Both the position numbers and the translations under genes were made by a program. From positions 223,548,501 to 223,612,500 of the forward strand of contig JADMNL010000022.1 in assembly GCA_016271365.2 (NCBI GenBank): DNA of 64,000 nucleotides. The letters are read 5' to 3'. Under the pieces are notes generated by a model that saw only the letters and a list, made by a program, of their open reading frames with translations, did not search any database and had not been told where the DNA came from. The DNA is from Neoceratodus forsteri (lineage: Eukaryota > Chordata > Ceratodontiformes > Ceratodontidae). This document shows, piece after piece, positions 43,085-55,615 of this stretch (position 1 is the stretch's first letter; each line of letters opens with the position of its first letter).

Positions 43085-45345
43085 GGAACGGAGTCAAGAA
43101 ATACAGGTGGAAGGGCAGCTGGAGTCCAGTGACCACCACATGGTGTGGTTCAGCATGGAGACATGGACTCAATTAAGCCACACAAGGCAAGAATATTAGG
43201 TTTCAGGAGGGCAGAGTTCACTGACATGGGTAGATGTATATAAGCAGTCCTGGGGAAGGGAGGGGTAATAGAGGGGATGGAAGAATAATGGGAGAAACTG
43301 AAAGGAACCATAGTGGAGATAACAAACCAATGCATTAGGATAGTGGCCAAAGGGAAAAGAAGAAATAAACCTCTATGTTTCTCCAAAGGCGTGGGGGACA
43401 AAGTCAGGGCTAAAAGGCTGAGTTTCATGAAATATAAGGGCAACCAAAGGGAGGATGACAGGGAGGTGTACTATGAATGTCTAAGTGAAGCAGGGAAGGC
43501 TGTTAGGAGGTGAAGGCACAGATCAAAGACGGTTTAGCATGGTCTGTAAACAAAGGGGATAAGGCATTTTATAGGAACATCAGTGAAAGATGAAAAACCA
43601 TGGGGGAATTGTGAGGCTCAAAGGGGAGAAGGGAGAGTTTAAGGAGGGAGATCTGGACAAGGCAGACATACCAAACAAATACTTCTGCTCAGTATTCTCT
43701 GAGGAGGGGGAGGGTCAAGGACCACAATTGGGTTGCAGAGGCAATGGGTGGGGAGTGGACACTAGTCCATTCACAGTGGAGAGAGTTCTGGAAGAACTCA
43801 CAAAGCTGAAGGTGGATAAGGCCATGGGGCCAAGGATATTAAAGGAGCTGCAAAGGGAACTAGCAGTACCTCTGATGGTCCTGTTCATAGAGTCACTCAA
43901 TATGGGTGTCATTGCAGAGGACTGGAGGATGGCACATGTAGTCCAACTGCACAACAGGTGCAGTAGAGAGGAGGCGGGGAACCATAGGCCAGTCAGTCTC
44001 ACCTCAGTGGTGGGAAAGCTCATAGAGACACTGCTGAAAGAAAAGATAGCGGCACATATGGAATCCAGAGGTGTTTAGGATCTGAGGCAGCACAGCTTCA
44101 CAGCAGGAAGGTCATGACAAATGAATCTAATAGATTTTTTGATTATTTGGCTAGGGAAATAAATCAGGGATGGGTGAAAGATATCACCTACCTAGATTTC
44201 AGCAAAGTCTTCGACACTGTCCCACATACAAGGCTGATTAACAAGATGGGTAGTCTGGGCATGGGAGATAAGGTGGTGAACTGGGTTAGGAACTGGTTAA
44301 CAGACAGGAGACAGAGGGTGGTGGTAAATGGGGTACAATCTGGGGAGAGGAGGTGACCAGTGGAGTACCACTGGGATCAGTACTAGGACTAGTCCTGTTC
44401 AATATCTTCATTAGTACTATTGCAAAGGGCTGGAAGAAAAGGTCTGCCTGTTTGCAGATGACACCAAGATCTGCAACAATGTTAATACTCCAGAAGGGGT
44501 GTAGAAAATGAAGATGGACCTGGAGAAGCTTGAAAGATGGTCAGAGATGTGGGTGAGGTTCAGTGCAAAGAAGTGCAAAATAATGCATCTCGGTAGAGGG
44601 AACCCTGGGGAGAGCTACAGGTTGGGGGCCGGGAGCTGTCACCAAAAAGGAAAGGGTCCTAGGGGTTATTATCTCTGAAGACCTTAAAGTGTCAAAGCAG
44701 TGCACAAAGGCAGCAGGGATCCCAGTGGCATGCTGGGTGCATAGGCAGGGGTATCACTAGCAGGAAGTGGGAGGTGGTGATGCCATTGCATAAAACATTG
44801 GTAAGGCCTCACCTGGAGTACTGCATGCAGTTCTGGAGGCCACATCTGCACAAGGACATAGATAAGGTGGAGACTATCTGGAGAAGGGCAACACAGATCC
44901 TGCAGGCCTTGCAACACAAAACATATGAGGAGAGACTAAGGGACCTCAATCTTTACTTACCGGAGGAGAAGAGACAAACTTTCAAGTGCCTCAAGGGCAT
45001 AAACAAGGTGCAGGTGGGGGGCCTTTTCCAATGTAGAAAATGTACTAGAACAAGGGGATACAATATGAAATTGGAATGGGACATATAAAGAGGTAATGTA
45101 AGGAAGTTTTTCTACACAGAAAGGGTAGTTGACACTTGGAATAGTCTGCCACAGGAGGTAGTGGGGGCAAGCACAATGGAGGGGTTTAGGCACAGGCACA
45201 AGGGAAGCTTGAGAGGGGAGGGAGTGGTGAAAAGCCATTGATCACATAGGGTCAGTGGCCACCTATAATGTATAGGGCCTGTGGGTAGACTGAATTGGCC
45301 TAGCAGTCTTTATCTGCCCACAATTTCTCTATTTCTATGTTTGTA
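43085..45345 (+). pseudogene. CR1-type LINE, endonuclease end to 3' tail
   Basis: The longest family-Y CR1 copy. It begins at the endonuclease C-terminus (the text 'ccagtgaccaccacatggtg' reads as the SDHHMVWF motif). The linker runs to 43513, then 43590-44078 has TVERVLEELTKLKVDKAMG, DWRMAHVVQLHNRCSREEAG and RPVSLTSVVGKLIETLLKE. Motif A is YLDFSKVFDTVPHTRLINK (about 44190), then KVVNWVRNWLTDRRQRVVVN. Motif C is intact as CLFADDTKICNN (about 44445). The thumb is at about 44545. LVRPHLEYCMQFWRPHLHKD lies at 44795, and the tail ends at 45345. Frameshifts occur near 43515, 44080, 44350, 44440, 44505 and 44660. Confidence 0.88.
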
Positions 45346-46119
45346 GATTAACTATCATGGGTGCAATTCTTGGAATCTCAAGTCTATAAAACAGACTTTC
45401 ATTACTTTATTCACCATACATCAGTGGCCTTGACTATTCCCATTGACAGGTTGCAGCATATGTACTCAGGTCCTGAACCTCTACTGACATTTACACACAA
45501 AAGTTAACAAATGCAAGTGCCTTTGGTCCTCCCATCTTAACCAGTTTAGATCCAGATAGAGAAGACAATGATGTCTTGCATAGGGGAGAAGGAAGCTGGC
45601 ATGCTATAGTAAAGCAAGTCTAACTTTGCAAGTTCCCTTCTCAGTGCTCCCTGTACAAGACATTCCCATAATCCAGTAAAGACACCTACACAACATTTAC
45701 CATACAGTATGTTATCCTTGCTTCAAATGGAAAACAGGACATGACATTTATATTGGTTGTCTGTCCATATTCCTGGGTATATGTAAGCTTGTACCTGTTT
45801 TAAGGGAAGTTTGTCACAAGTGACTATTGTTTAGTGCTGTAGATTTTGAGATGAATTCAGATTACTGTCATTGCTGAAGTACAGTTTGCATTCCAGTGGC
45901 ATTTAAAACCAACCATGTGTGCTGCTAGCGATTCTATGGAGCGATGCTATGGAAATACCTGCGACCAGTACCTACACCTAACACAAACACATACACACAC
46001 ACACACCTGCTAAGATGGAGAGAGCAGCTAAGCCAGCCTGAATGAGAGGAGAGAGTGACTGGAGGAGTTTGCGGGAAGGGAAAAGCTTTGTTTCTTTCCC
46101 AGCACTGCATTGAGAGGTT
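45346..46119. other. Spacer, nothing recognised
   Basis: No gene. A short CA run occurs at 45989-46006. Confidence 0.45.
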
Positions 46120-46468
46120 CCTGGTGCTGTAATGTGTTAGCTGTTTGCATTATTTTAGGAGACGCATCATAAATTAGAATGAGAGGTGTGCCGTGTTTTC
46201 AATCCCAAGCCTGCAATAGGAGTTGGCTTGAGAAAACGAGTTGATTGCTGCAGACCTGAGACCAGTAAGAGATAATAGTGAATTGGATATTTGGTAAAAA
46301 CATCCGACCCTGCAAATGTGATTGCTTCAGGCATGAGCAAGTTGCCTTGGGAGGTCCCTGGTGCTGTAATGTGCACGTTGTTTGTTTTGTTTTACATTTC
46401 ACATTTTGAGAGCTGCATTATGCTGGGGAGGGAGATTTAGGAGAGGCATCATAAATTAGAATGAGAGG
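46120..46468. repeat. Imperfect local duplication
   Basis: 'tcctggtgctgtaatgtg' (about 46119) recurs at about 46357. 'aggagacgcatcataaatta' (46157) recurs as 'aggagaggcatcataaatta' (46438), in both cases followed by gaatgagaggtg. The spacing differs (about 240 and 281 bp), so the copies carry indels. Confidence 0.65.
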
Positions 46469-47248
46469 TGCGAGTGATGGGTGGGGTTTGTGAGAGGTGC
46501 AAGCTGTTTTTGATCTTTTACCTTATATTTTTATTAGTATTTTACTATTTTATTTTACTTTTTTTGAGCAGCAGCTTGCAGTGTTTCGATCCCGACTCTA
46601 CAATAACGATTGCTGAAGACACTGGCAAGCTGTGTTTGTGTGCCAAATGAAATCCTGCAGTAGCTTGCTATGGAGTTCTTTGCTAGGATGCGATATTTGT
46701 TCACGTTCGGTTCGGGTTCATATGATTTATGTTGTATTGGGTTCTGGTTTGGTTCCAGTAGACAAAAATACTTAAAGCTTGTGTTCTGATCGGGTTCTGT
46801 TCAGTGATGAACCCAGTCTCTAGCTATAGCATGCCATGCTCCCATGATCAGTGAATCACCCCATGATCAGTGAATCACCCCCAGTGTCACAGTGACAAGG
46901 TAGGGCCACCACTTACTTCTCCTGATTTCATCAGTACAATCCTGATTTGGGGGTCTCTATCAAAAAAAGGGGGGAAATGCAATATGTCTTAATCTTAAAC
47001 AAGGCAAAAATCTGTTCTTAATTTCTTCTAAAAAATGTAGAAAACTAATATCTTAAATAAAATACCTCAGAATGATAGAATACAATTAGAACAAAATAAT
47101 AATAATAAAATAAAATCACTTGGTCTTAGTTATGATTATTAAGAGATAAGAAGTTTGTTGCATTGGCCAATGTATATATTGTCCTGTGAAAACTCATATT
47201 GCAGTATGAAATGTCCTGCTGTGGTCTTTTGTAAAGGTAGTAATCCTA
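46469..47248. other. AT-rich spacer
   Basis: No gene recognised. A short direct repeat of 'ccatgatcagtgaatcaccc' lies at about 46840-46878. Confidence 0.45.
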
Positions 47249-47326
47249 TGTAAGGGACAAGGCCTGGCACCTGTGTCTACAGGCTATCTCAGCAAGAAGC
47301 TTCTGTCTTAGTCCTTGTCCCTTACA
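47249..47326. repeat. Perfect 14-bp inverted repeat
   Basis: tgtaagggacaagg at 47249-47262 pairs exactly with ccttgtcccttaca at 47313-47326, 50 bp apart. Confidence 0.8.
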
Positions 47327-47464
47327 CAGGAGATTGGGGCATGGCCTGTGCTGAATTCCTTTTTGAAATGCTTCCATTCTCCCTGAGACATTAGGGGTTG
47401 AATGTTCCATAATGAGAGGAAGGAGCCCTCCACCATGTAATGTGAGCATCTATGCAGTGCTACA

Positions 47465-47565
47465 TCTTCCACCACTGGTTGGGATTATGGGATCATTACT
47501 GAACACATGGTCCATGAGTGCAAGGTGAGCATCTAACCACCAGGCCATTGGTGGACCCCAAACTG
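47465..47565 (-). repeat. tRNA-derived SINE head, antisense remnant
   Basis: On the minus strand: CCAATGGCCTGGTGGTTAGA, an A-box-like start, then TGCTCACCTTGCACTCATGG and a weak B-box area. No tail is visible. Confidence 0.45.
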
Positions 47566-47669
47566 TCTGCTTTTAAAGCTAGAACTAGTATGGCCTAAAT
47601 GGACTCCCACTAGAGTACATTTGAAGTAATTGAAATTATGTTGCAATTGAAATGATACCTCTGTAACCG

Positions 47670-47870
47670 GCTGATTAACCTTACTGTATCCAACCTTGCT
47701 GTGCTCTATTATCTGTATTCCAAAGTGTTGTACTATTTAAATGTTTTCTCCAATGTAGCTAATCCCAGGTCGCCCCTGAAAAAGGGACCTTCAGGGCCCA
47801 GAGGGCCTACCTGGTTAACAAAATAAATAAATAAGTACATACATAAATAAATCAATAAGAAATGTTCTGG
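47670..47870 (+). repeat. L2-type LINE or SINE 3' tail
   Basis: Ends with 'aggtcgcccctgaaaaaggg', 'gggcctacctggttaaca' and AAATAAATAAATAAG. This tail type is shared with the L2 at 41700 and the SINE at 52010. Confidence 0.6.
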
Positions 47871-48809
47871 TGTTATAAAGTGTGTAACGGATTTAAAGGT
47901 TAGTTGAACTTCCTATGCTATTGCAAGAATTAAACAATTTGGAATGTTATGTGAGACTTGTTTCTGCTGCTGAAAAAGGAATCTGAGAATAAATGTATAT
48001 TAGAGTACTACATGTGATGTTTTGTAAGTGTTTGTTTTGGTCCCCAAACTTGCTTGACATTCCCAACTCAAAACCCTTACTTTCTGTTGCTGTTTGCTAC
48101 TCAAATTTTGGAAACAGCATCACTCTCAAAACAGGTCTGTAATAACCCCTGAAAAGAAAAGAATTTAGTTTTATATAGTTTCATTTGTGTACTCTGTATC
48201 ACAAAACAAGACTAAACTATGAAGAGTTTGAGCAACAACTAGACACAAATAGAAATTAAGGAAGGTTGAGAACAGATAAAGAATATTCAGTGAGCTATGG
48301 GCAACTAGATAGCTAGATAGATAATAGAAAGCTAGACAGACAGACAAACAGACATAGAGGGATGGTGGGAGGGTAGATAGATGGAGGGAGAGACAGAGAG
48401 TTAATTTTCTGAAAGTCATGCAGGAAATGCATAAGTTGCAGTGGTTGGTATTTAAGGTCTAGTCATGAGACTCTCAGCTTGTAATTTTAACCCATATACT
48501 GTACTTTCTCTCCAAGCTTACCAATCCTGCCTTAACTCAAGCTACCAAAGAGATCTCCTAATAAACATTACCAAACAGTGTTTCAACCAGACTCCACATT
48601 CATCCCTCTAGTTCAAAGCAGCAGTATATATTAAAGGGAAAGTACGATGTTTCTGTTTAATTGTAGTGCATTTCTCTTAAAAATTCAATTGTTTTTTCAT
48701 CTTTACATGTTATCCATATCTGTACTGAGATATGTTGTTTTGAAGTTTCAAACAATGTATAACTTTCTTACAAAATTACCAATGTCAACAATTAAACATC
48801 TTATATTGG
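47871..48809. other. Spacer with a GATA-rich patch
   Basis: No gene. 48305-48400 is a degenerate tract of tagatagata and cagacagaca words. Confidence 0.5.
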
Positions 48810-50648
48810 TGTAACCCCTAGATGGCGCTATCCCAAGGGCTACTACCCCTGCCTGATTTGCCACTAACAGGTTGAGGGGCCTGGATCCGATGGCGGGTGC
48901 CTCCACCCTGAGGTCAGGGTTTGCAATACTTAAACTAACTTTGTCACAGCCCTCTGGGACACTGTGATCCCCCCCTTCTTCCCACTAGTGGCCCACACAA
49001 TATATCAGAATTACCTTCAGAGTATACACTTACCCCCAGGACTGGTTCGGTCAGTGTGACTCCTGGGACTCCTGTAAAACAAGATGATACAGTGCAAAAA
49101 CCACAGCACAATACTTTAACATAGATGAATACCTCAGGCAGTGTAACTTTGCTGAAACAAACAGATCTGATTTATTTAGGGGGATATAACAAGGACAGCA
49201 GGAAATCAGGTTAATTAGTTTAAACGCATTAATAATCACAGTACTGTGCACATATTTCAGAATCCCAAATGTCCCTAATGTCACTCTTACTGGGTACCCA
49301 GGCAATAAGAGGTTAGCCTATTTGGTGCAGCTGGTTGGGGCCCTGAAGATGGAAAATGCATGCGCAATACCCAAATTGTAATCCGGAGCCAGTAGGCTCA
49401 GTTCGTGAAGAAAGAAAGGAAAAGTAATCAGATGGAACACTTGCCATTAGATGATGGCAGGGAGCTACCCTGATTTGTACTCACACATTCAATGCTGAAA
49501 CTGAATGGAAGGCAGATTGTCCTGGATTGCCAGGAGGAGCAGACCATGCGGACAAGGTCCTTATGACTGGACCCCATGGCAGTTCAGAGCAAATGGATGT
49601 AGTCTGGATTAAGCTGGGGTTTACTTGCAGCTTCATGCACTCAATTCATTGTACAGGGGATTTGAAACGCGAGTCCCCACAAGCACTACACACATTTATA
49701 TGGAAAAAGAAAGTACTATACCAGGCAGGCTGCTTCTCTATCCCGATCGCAATTACTGCACAATACCCGGGAGAACACACAGCAGATTCAGTTCCTGAAA
49801 GACCGAGCGCGATTCAGCAATTTCTCCAGTCTTCTACAGGGTGAGCATGGTTTCTACTCTTCAGAGCTCCTTGATTCTCTTCACAGGTCGGATTCAGTCT
49901 GAACAAACAGTTGCACAAGCTGCAGACTGAAACTTGGGGCCTTACACACGTTTCCTGACTAAAACTGCGCACCGAAGGAGCAAAGGGCTCCTTCCCTCTT
50001 CATTGCCAGAGCTAAACTGAAACTCCAGTAGACAAAACCGGGCACTTCCTTTGAGTTCCTCCCAGTTCTTGGCTGGATTGGCTGTCACTCACAATAGACT
50101 CCCTCTGTTGGTGTAAAAAGGCACCGAAGTCTAAACTACATTTCCCAGAGTCACTGCCCATACAATCCTCTTGTGGCTGGCTCAGATTACAAGTCCAAGT
50201 TCTGATTTGTCCACAGGCACCATTTTAGAACTCCCTTAACCCACACTGATTGGTCCAGTTCAGCAGTTCAAAACTAGAATGGGGAACTAGGCAAACACAG
50301 TTCTGATTGCAAAGAAAAGCAGGTTAGACAAACTGTATTTTCATTATTACTCTAAATGATTTCTGGCAAACAGTTACATCTTTCAGATAGGTTCCCTTTG
50401 CACTCCTAGCAACTGCAAAAACAGAGTGAATTGACAGCAGCTCGAGTGGGACTCAAGCAGAGAAACACACAGTCCCCCCCATACAAACTAATTATGTCTG
50501 CAAGCAGACAGCTCTTAAAGAGACAGTACCAGAGGCTCTAAAAACACTCACAGATAAATGGCTTAAACGCCAAACACCATTCAGGCTCAGAGCATTCAAG
50601 CAAGCTCCTGGAAGTCTTTTGGGAACCTCCATTTGCAGGTGGGTTACA
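48810..50648 (-). repeat. Ty3 3' LTR (left copy)
   Basis: 1839 bp, TGTAACCC to GGGTTACA. Nearly identical to 57471-59304, with scattered substitutions and one- or two-base indels. Confidence 0.95.
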
Positions 50649-50658
50649 CCCTTCCTGG
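50649..50658 (-). other. Probable polypurine tract of the Ty3 element
   Basis: On the minus strand AGGAAGGG immediately precedes the 3' LTR. It is short but correctly placed to prime plus-strand synthesis. Confidence 0.5.
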
Positions 50659-50949
50659 CCTGGGAAAGCTTGACGTCCGTGTCAAGCAAGTACCCCCATA
50701 AGTTTCAATTGCAACCAGATACATTTGCATTAGGCTCACACATGTAATCATCAGTAAATATATCACTTTACCAGGAACACATTTCTGAAACGTTGCAGTA
50801 TGTCACTCTTTACACAGTATTACACACACATTGTACCATAACTCAGGTTATTACCTCTTGTACATGAAACCTGAAGAAAGGGGCCCTTCCTATCAGTTAC
50901 CTTGGGGCTGGACGGGCAAGGGCACCATACCTAGAGGGCAACACAAGTA

Positions 50950-51857
50950 ACTTGAGTTAGCACTGACGCTCAGTTTGGGCAATGAGCTCGGGACACATAC
51001 ACTCCTTTATGGACAACATTGAGAGGCAAGTCCACAGGCCTCCCAAGGGAATCATAACTGAGGTGCACCACAGGCTTTACAGCTCGACCAGTCTTTCTAG
51101 GGGGAACTGCTACAGTCTCTGCACTCTGATCCTCATTTTCAGCATTGTCCTCACTTGTCAGGGGAGTCTCCATGGGGGTAGAGAGGCTAGAACTTGGGGC
51201 ACTTTCAGCTCCAGGAGTTACAATCTCTGAGTCCACAACATTTGGCTCACATGGAGAGCTTTTGGACACTGGCAGTGGACTGTCAGGGCCTCAACATACT
51301 CTTCTTGTCCTGGTGTATCACCATTCTGTCCCAGTCCCTCATTTTCCTCCCCTGAAAGCTCAAACAGTTCAACCATACACAATGATTCCATTTCATCTGA
51401 CCTGATGCTTTGCACTTCACTTTCTGGGAGCATTGGCTCCAGGGACGAAGCTGGGGGCTTAGACAGTCCAGAAGGCCCAGCTTCATCTCCAGTATTGACT
51501 AGGGGATTGCCCCGAAACAATTGACTCAGTTCGTAAGAAGGATAGTATTCAAAGTCACACTCACTTTCTTCTGATATGGACTGACAGTCATGCTCAACTG
51601 GGACTTGTGGAGGGAACACTTTAACTCTGCTTCTGTAGGTGCAGACTTTCTTGATCTTTTCTTAGCAGCAGCTCTTGTCACTGGTCCAGAGGGGGCATCT
51701 TCTGGGGGCTCAGACTCAATCAAGATTTGTCCAATGGGCAGTAAATAATTTCTATGCATTGTTTTTACATCTTTTGAATTATTCTCAGGCCTTACTTTGT
51801 ACACTGGCAGATCATCTAGTTTGCCCACTACAATGTGAGGGAGATGGTGCCATCTGA
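50950..51857 (-). pseudogene. Ty3 pol C-terminal tail, after the SINE
   Basis: Continues the integrase protein beyond the inserted SINE. It reads HIVVGKLDDLPVYKVRPENN (about 51840-51780), then a basic patch AAAKKRSRKSAP. A Glu/Ser/Pro-rich stretch follows after a frameshift near 51612 (SEESECDFEYYPSYELSQLF), then another frameshift near 51290 and the block GRAVKPVVHLSYDSLGRPVD near 51060. No domain of known function is visible in the acidic part. The last block is common at the ends of related vertebrate gypsy polyproteins (family knowledge). Confidence 0.75.
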
Positions 51858-52083
51858 TGGTGCCAAGGAGGCAGTATAGTGCAGTGGTCTAAGGCTCTGA
51901 GCTGCAAATTTGGTGACATCCAGCAAGCCAGACCTGGGTTTGAATCCCACAGCTTCCACTTGCATACTGTGTGACCCTGAGCAAGTCACTTAACCTCCTT
52001 GTGCACCCAGGTCGCTCCTGTAAAAAAGCTTTCAGCTTAGTGTGCTATACCTGGTTAAACAACTAAATAAAAAAAAAAAAATC
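51858..52083 (+). repeat. tRNA-derived SINE inserted in the Ty3 integrase
   Basis: The best preserved copy of this SINE family: an A-box-like head (gtatagtgcagtggtctaag), B box GGTTTGAATCCC at about 51932, and the body 'ctgtgtgaccctgagcaagt' and 'cacttaacctccttgtgc'. The L2-like tail is 'aggtcgctcctgtaaaaaag', ending in AAATAAA and a run of A. The Ty3 coding sequence is continuous when it is removed. 'atctg' on both sides fits a short target duplication. Confidence 0.88.
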
Positions 52084-53470
52084 TGTCAGCAATCTTGTGT
52101 TTGCCATGCAGTCCCAGATTTCTTAGCAATACCCGATCTCCCTCCTGGAGTTCCTGTGCTTTCACCTTTTTATCATACCGTTCTTTGTTGGCCAGATTTC
52201 TTTTGGCAGCCATGGTTTGAGCCAGTTGGTACGCATGATTTAGCTGGGCCTTTAACTTTTGTACATACTGTCAACAGTTTTCAGCTTGAACCCCATCAGG
52301 AGAGACCCCAAAACACACATCTACCGGCAGTCGAGCTTCTCTTCCAAACATCAGGTGGTAGGGGGAGAACCCAGTGGCATCACTTTTGGTGCAGTTATAA
52401 GCATGTACCAGGGTGCTAATTTGTTGTCTCCATCTAGGCTTGTTCTTTGGGTGTAGGGTGCCTAGCATATCTAGCAAAGTGCGGTTGAAATGTTCAGGCT
52501 GTGGGTCCCCCTTGGGGTGGTAAGGAGTAGTTCTTGACTTTCGCACTCCCCACAGAGAAAGCATCTCTTTGATCAGACAACTCTCAAAGTCTCTCCCTTG
52601 ATCAGAATGGATTCTTTGTGGAGCCCCATAGTGAACAAAAAAGTCTTCTACAAGTACTTTGGCCACAGTGGATGCTTTCTGGTCTTTGGTGGGGAAAGCT
52701 TGGGCATATCTCGTAAAATGGTCAGTGACCACCAGCACATTACTAATATTACTTTGATCTGACTCCAAACTCAGAAAATCAATACAGACCAGCTCCATGG
52801 GTGCACTGGTGGTGATGTTAACAAGGGGGGCAGCCCTCTGGGGCAAAGCTTTCTTCTGTAAGCAGCGACTACAAGTTTGAATGTGTTGCTCCACATCAGC
52901 CCCCATCTTAGGCCAATAGAATCTGGATCTCACCAAGTCAAGTGTTCTGTCTATACCAAGGTGCCCCATGTGGTTGTGCAAGGACCTCAGTACTGAGTCT
53001 CGAAAGGCAGTGTGCAGCACTAGTTGTTGTTTGTCTACTTGTCCCCCTCTGTCTATTGTTTCTCTGTATAACAGTTTATTGATCAGTTTCAACTTAGGAC
53101 CTTCTTTGTATAACAATGCAGTTCTCAAATCAGTGGAGCGTAATTTGGACACATCTTTTCCTGCACAGAGGACTTCTAAAGCTGATTTGATCATGGGATC
53201 GTGGGAGTGAGCCCACCGAATACGGTCATTGTCCAGCTGAGGCAGTGCACCAATGTCTATTGCAGAAAAGTGGCAATAAGCAGCAGGTATGCAATTCTCA
53301 GAGGGTTCCAAGCAATCCACCATGCAGTCCACTGCGTCCGTGGACATTTGTTCCTCCCTGTCAAACTTCTGGCAGAGTGCCCAAATATCAGGTTCTGACA
53401 ATCTGACCCAATCATTCTGGGGAACAGGCCTCCCGAAAGAGCATCAGCATCTATGGGGTTCAAGCCTGCT
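52084..53470 (-). pseudogene. Ty3 integrase region
   Basis: Would insert element cDNA into the genome. After a frameshift near 53425-53445 the main frame runs 53401-52271. It has an HHCC zinc-binding region (LHNHMGHLGIDRT to CSRC, about 52990-52860) and the DDE core: Asp in CIDFLSLE (about 52770), Asp in SDQGRDFES (about 52600), Glu in QPEHFNRTLLD (about 52500). A TGA follows ENC at 52268-52270, after which the same frame continues through ELQEGDRVLLRNLGLHGKHK to the SINE at 52083. The catalytic triad is present, but the frameshift, the stop and the SINE make it a pseudogene. Confidence 0.9.
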
Positions 53471-55615
53471 CAGTATTCAACAGCATAGTCATATGTAGAT
53501 AATGCAGAAAGCCACCTATGGCCAGTGGCATCCAACTTAGCTGAGGTCTGTACATAGGTTAAAGGATTATTGTCAGTTTTTACTAGTATTTTAGCCCCAT
53601 ACAAGTACTCATGGAATTGGTCAACAATAGCCCACTTCAAAGCTAGGAACTCTAACTTATGTACAGAATAGTTCTTTTCGGATGGGGTCAGGCTTCTACT
53701 GGCAAAGGCCACTGGTCTCAGGCCATTCTCATGCTCTTGGTACAACACAGCCCCCAACCCTTGCAAGCTAGCATCAGTGTGCAGGACATAAGGTTTTCTT
53801 GGATTGGCATAGACCAGCACTGGAGCGTGGGTAAGTTGATATATGATCTCATGAAAAGCAGTCTCACAATCAGGAGTCCAGCGGGCCCCAAATACTTCAC
53901 TCGGACGAAAATACACTCTTTCAGTCTTGAGGGATGCTGACTTTTTGTATTTTTTGTGGGTTGGGGGATACCCTTGAGTAAGGTTAAGTAAAGGGCGGAT
54001 CACTCTTGAATAGTCCTTGATGAAACGCCGGTAATAACCACAGAATCCCAGGAATCTTTGCAGTTCTTTTAGATTTTTGGGCAGTGGCCAGGTGGTCAAT
54101 GCCTCAACTTTACTTGGGTCGGTCTCTATTCCCTCGGTGGATACTATGTGTCCCACATACTTTACTGATGTTTGAAAGAATTGACACTTATCAATAGACA
54201 GTTTAAGGCCAAAGTCTTCCAGTCGGTCCAATACTTTAAATAATCTGCTCTCATGTTCCTCCAGAGAGCTGCCAAACACAATAACATCATCTAGGTATAC
54301 CAGGCACTCTAGTAAGTTCATATACCCCACTGCACGCTCCATCAATCATTGAAAAGTGGCTGGGGCACCTGAAATCCCTTGAAGCATCCTCATAAATTCA
54401 TAGAAGCCAAGCGGACAGATAAAGGCTGTCTTCTCAGGGTCCTCTGGGGCCATCGGCATCTGGTAGTACCCACTGCGGAGATCCAGCACAGAGAACCACT
54501 TTCTCCCATTTAGGCAGTCCAAAGCATCCTGAATGTGGGGCATTGTGTACTGATCAGGGATAGTCCACCGGTTTAAGGTGCGATAATCCACGCACAATCT
54601 TACTGTCCCATTCTTTTTCCTCACTACCACAATGGGGGAAGCATAGGGGCTTCTGGATTCTTGTATTACACCAGCAGCTAACATCTCTTGCAGATGTCAT
54701 CTCACATCATCTATGTCAGCAGGTGCCAGGCGTCGAGACCTCTCACGAAATGGTCTTTCATCATGCAGCCGGATATGGTGTTCAGCTCCTTGCACACATC
54801 CTACATCCCATTCCTTTAAAGAAAACACCTGATCTCTCTGGGCAAGCTTCTCACTGATCCTCACTTTCCATTCAGCCCTGCAACGAGGAGTCACCGAAAT
54901 CAAACAAGTCAGGCGTCACTCTGTCATTCTTCCCCGAACTATTGCTGCTGGGTAGCACTGCAGTGTCTGCACAATGCACATTAGCCAGGGTGCAACCTCT
55001 ATTTACTCGAATCTCTCTTTCAGACACATTATGAACTTGAATCATTACCCTTCTGGCATAAGCATGGGCTCTAGCGGACAAAATACTAGGCTTGACCAGC
55101 AGTCCCTCCGGCAATTTTCCATCGCCTGGTGCATCCAACATTAATATTTTATTCTTAACATCCTTTCTGATATGGACCTCTCCCTGTAAGGTACACTGGG
55201 CATTTTGCGCCAGGATCAGAGACTCAGGATCCTTCTTCCAGACAATTCTGACTGGTTCCTCTGGTTCTACTTTTTCAGCATCTCTCTGTGCCCCATAGGC
55301 CTTCTTAATTAAAGCCGGAATTCTTAAAGCTCTACTAGTCCTTGACCCCTGTTTTTCATAACACAACTGTGCCAGCCATCCAAACATATGAGCATTTGCT
55401 CCAGTCAACAAAGGGACACCATACTACAGTCCAGTGGGGGGACACACTAAGGCTAGGGTCTCTACTTGTTTGGCCACTCCAGCCACGGAGGTGGGGAAAG
55501 ACAGCCAAATTCAGATATACCCAGAATAGGGGTAGGCCTTCTCACTTAACCCCCATACATGCAGTCCTTCTAATGGTTGTAAGGATACGTCTGACAAATG
55601 CTTCTGACACCAATC
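53471..55615 (-). pseudogene. Ty3 protease-RT linker, reverse transcriptase and RNase H
   Basis: Would copy element RNA into DNA. 55411-54872 is the linker after the protease (LTGANAHMFGWLAQ, then a VMIQVHNVSEREIRVNRG block). After a frameshift near 54890 comes WDVGCVQGAEHHIRL. RT follows: a SPYASPIVVVRKKNGTVRLC block and CVDYRTLNRWTIPDQ (about 54600), FSVLDLRSGYYQM (motif A, about 54500), GISGAPATFQ, and YLDDVIVFG (motif C, about 54290). RNase H has Asp in LHTDASLQGLGAVLYQ (about 53780), Glu in KLEFLALKWAI (about 53650) and Asp in KTDNNPLTY (about 53570). In-frame TGA codons interrupt it near 54696, 54346 and 53470. Confidence 0.92.
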
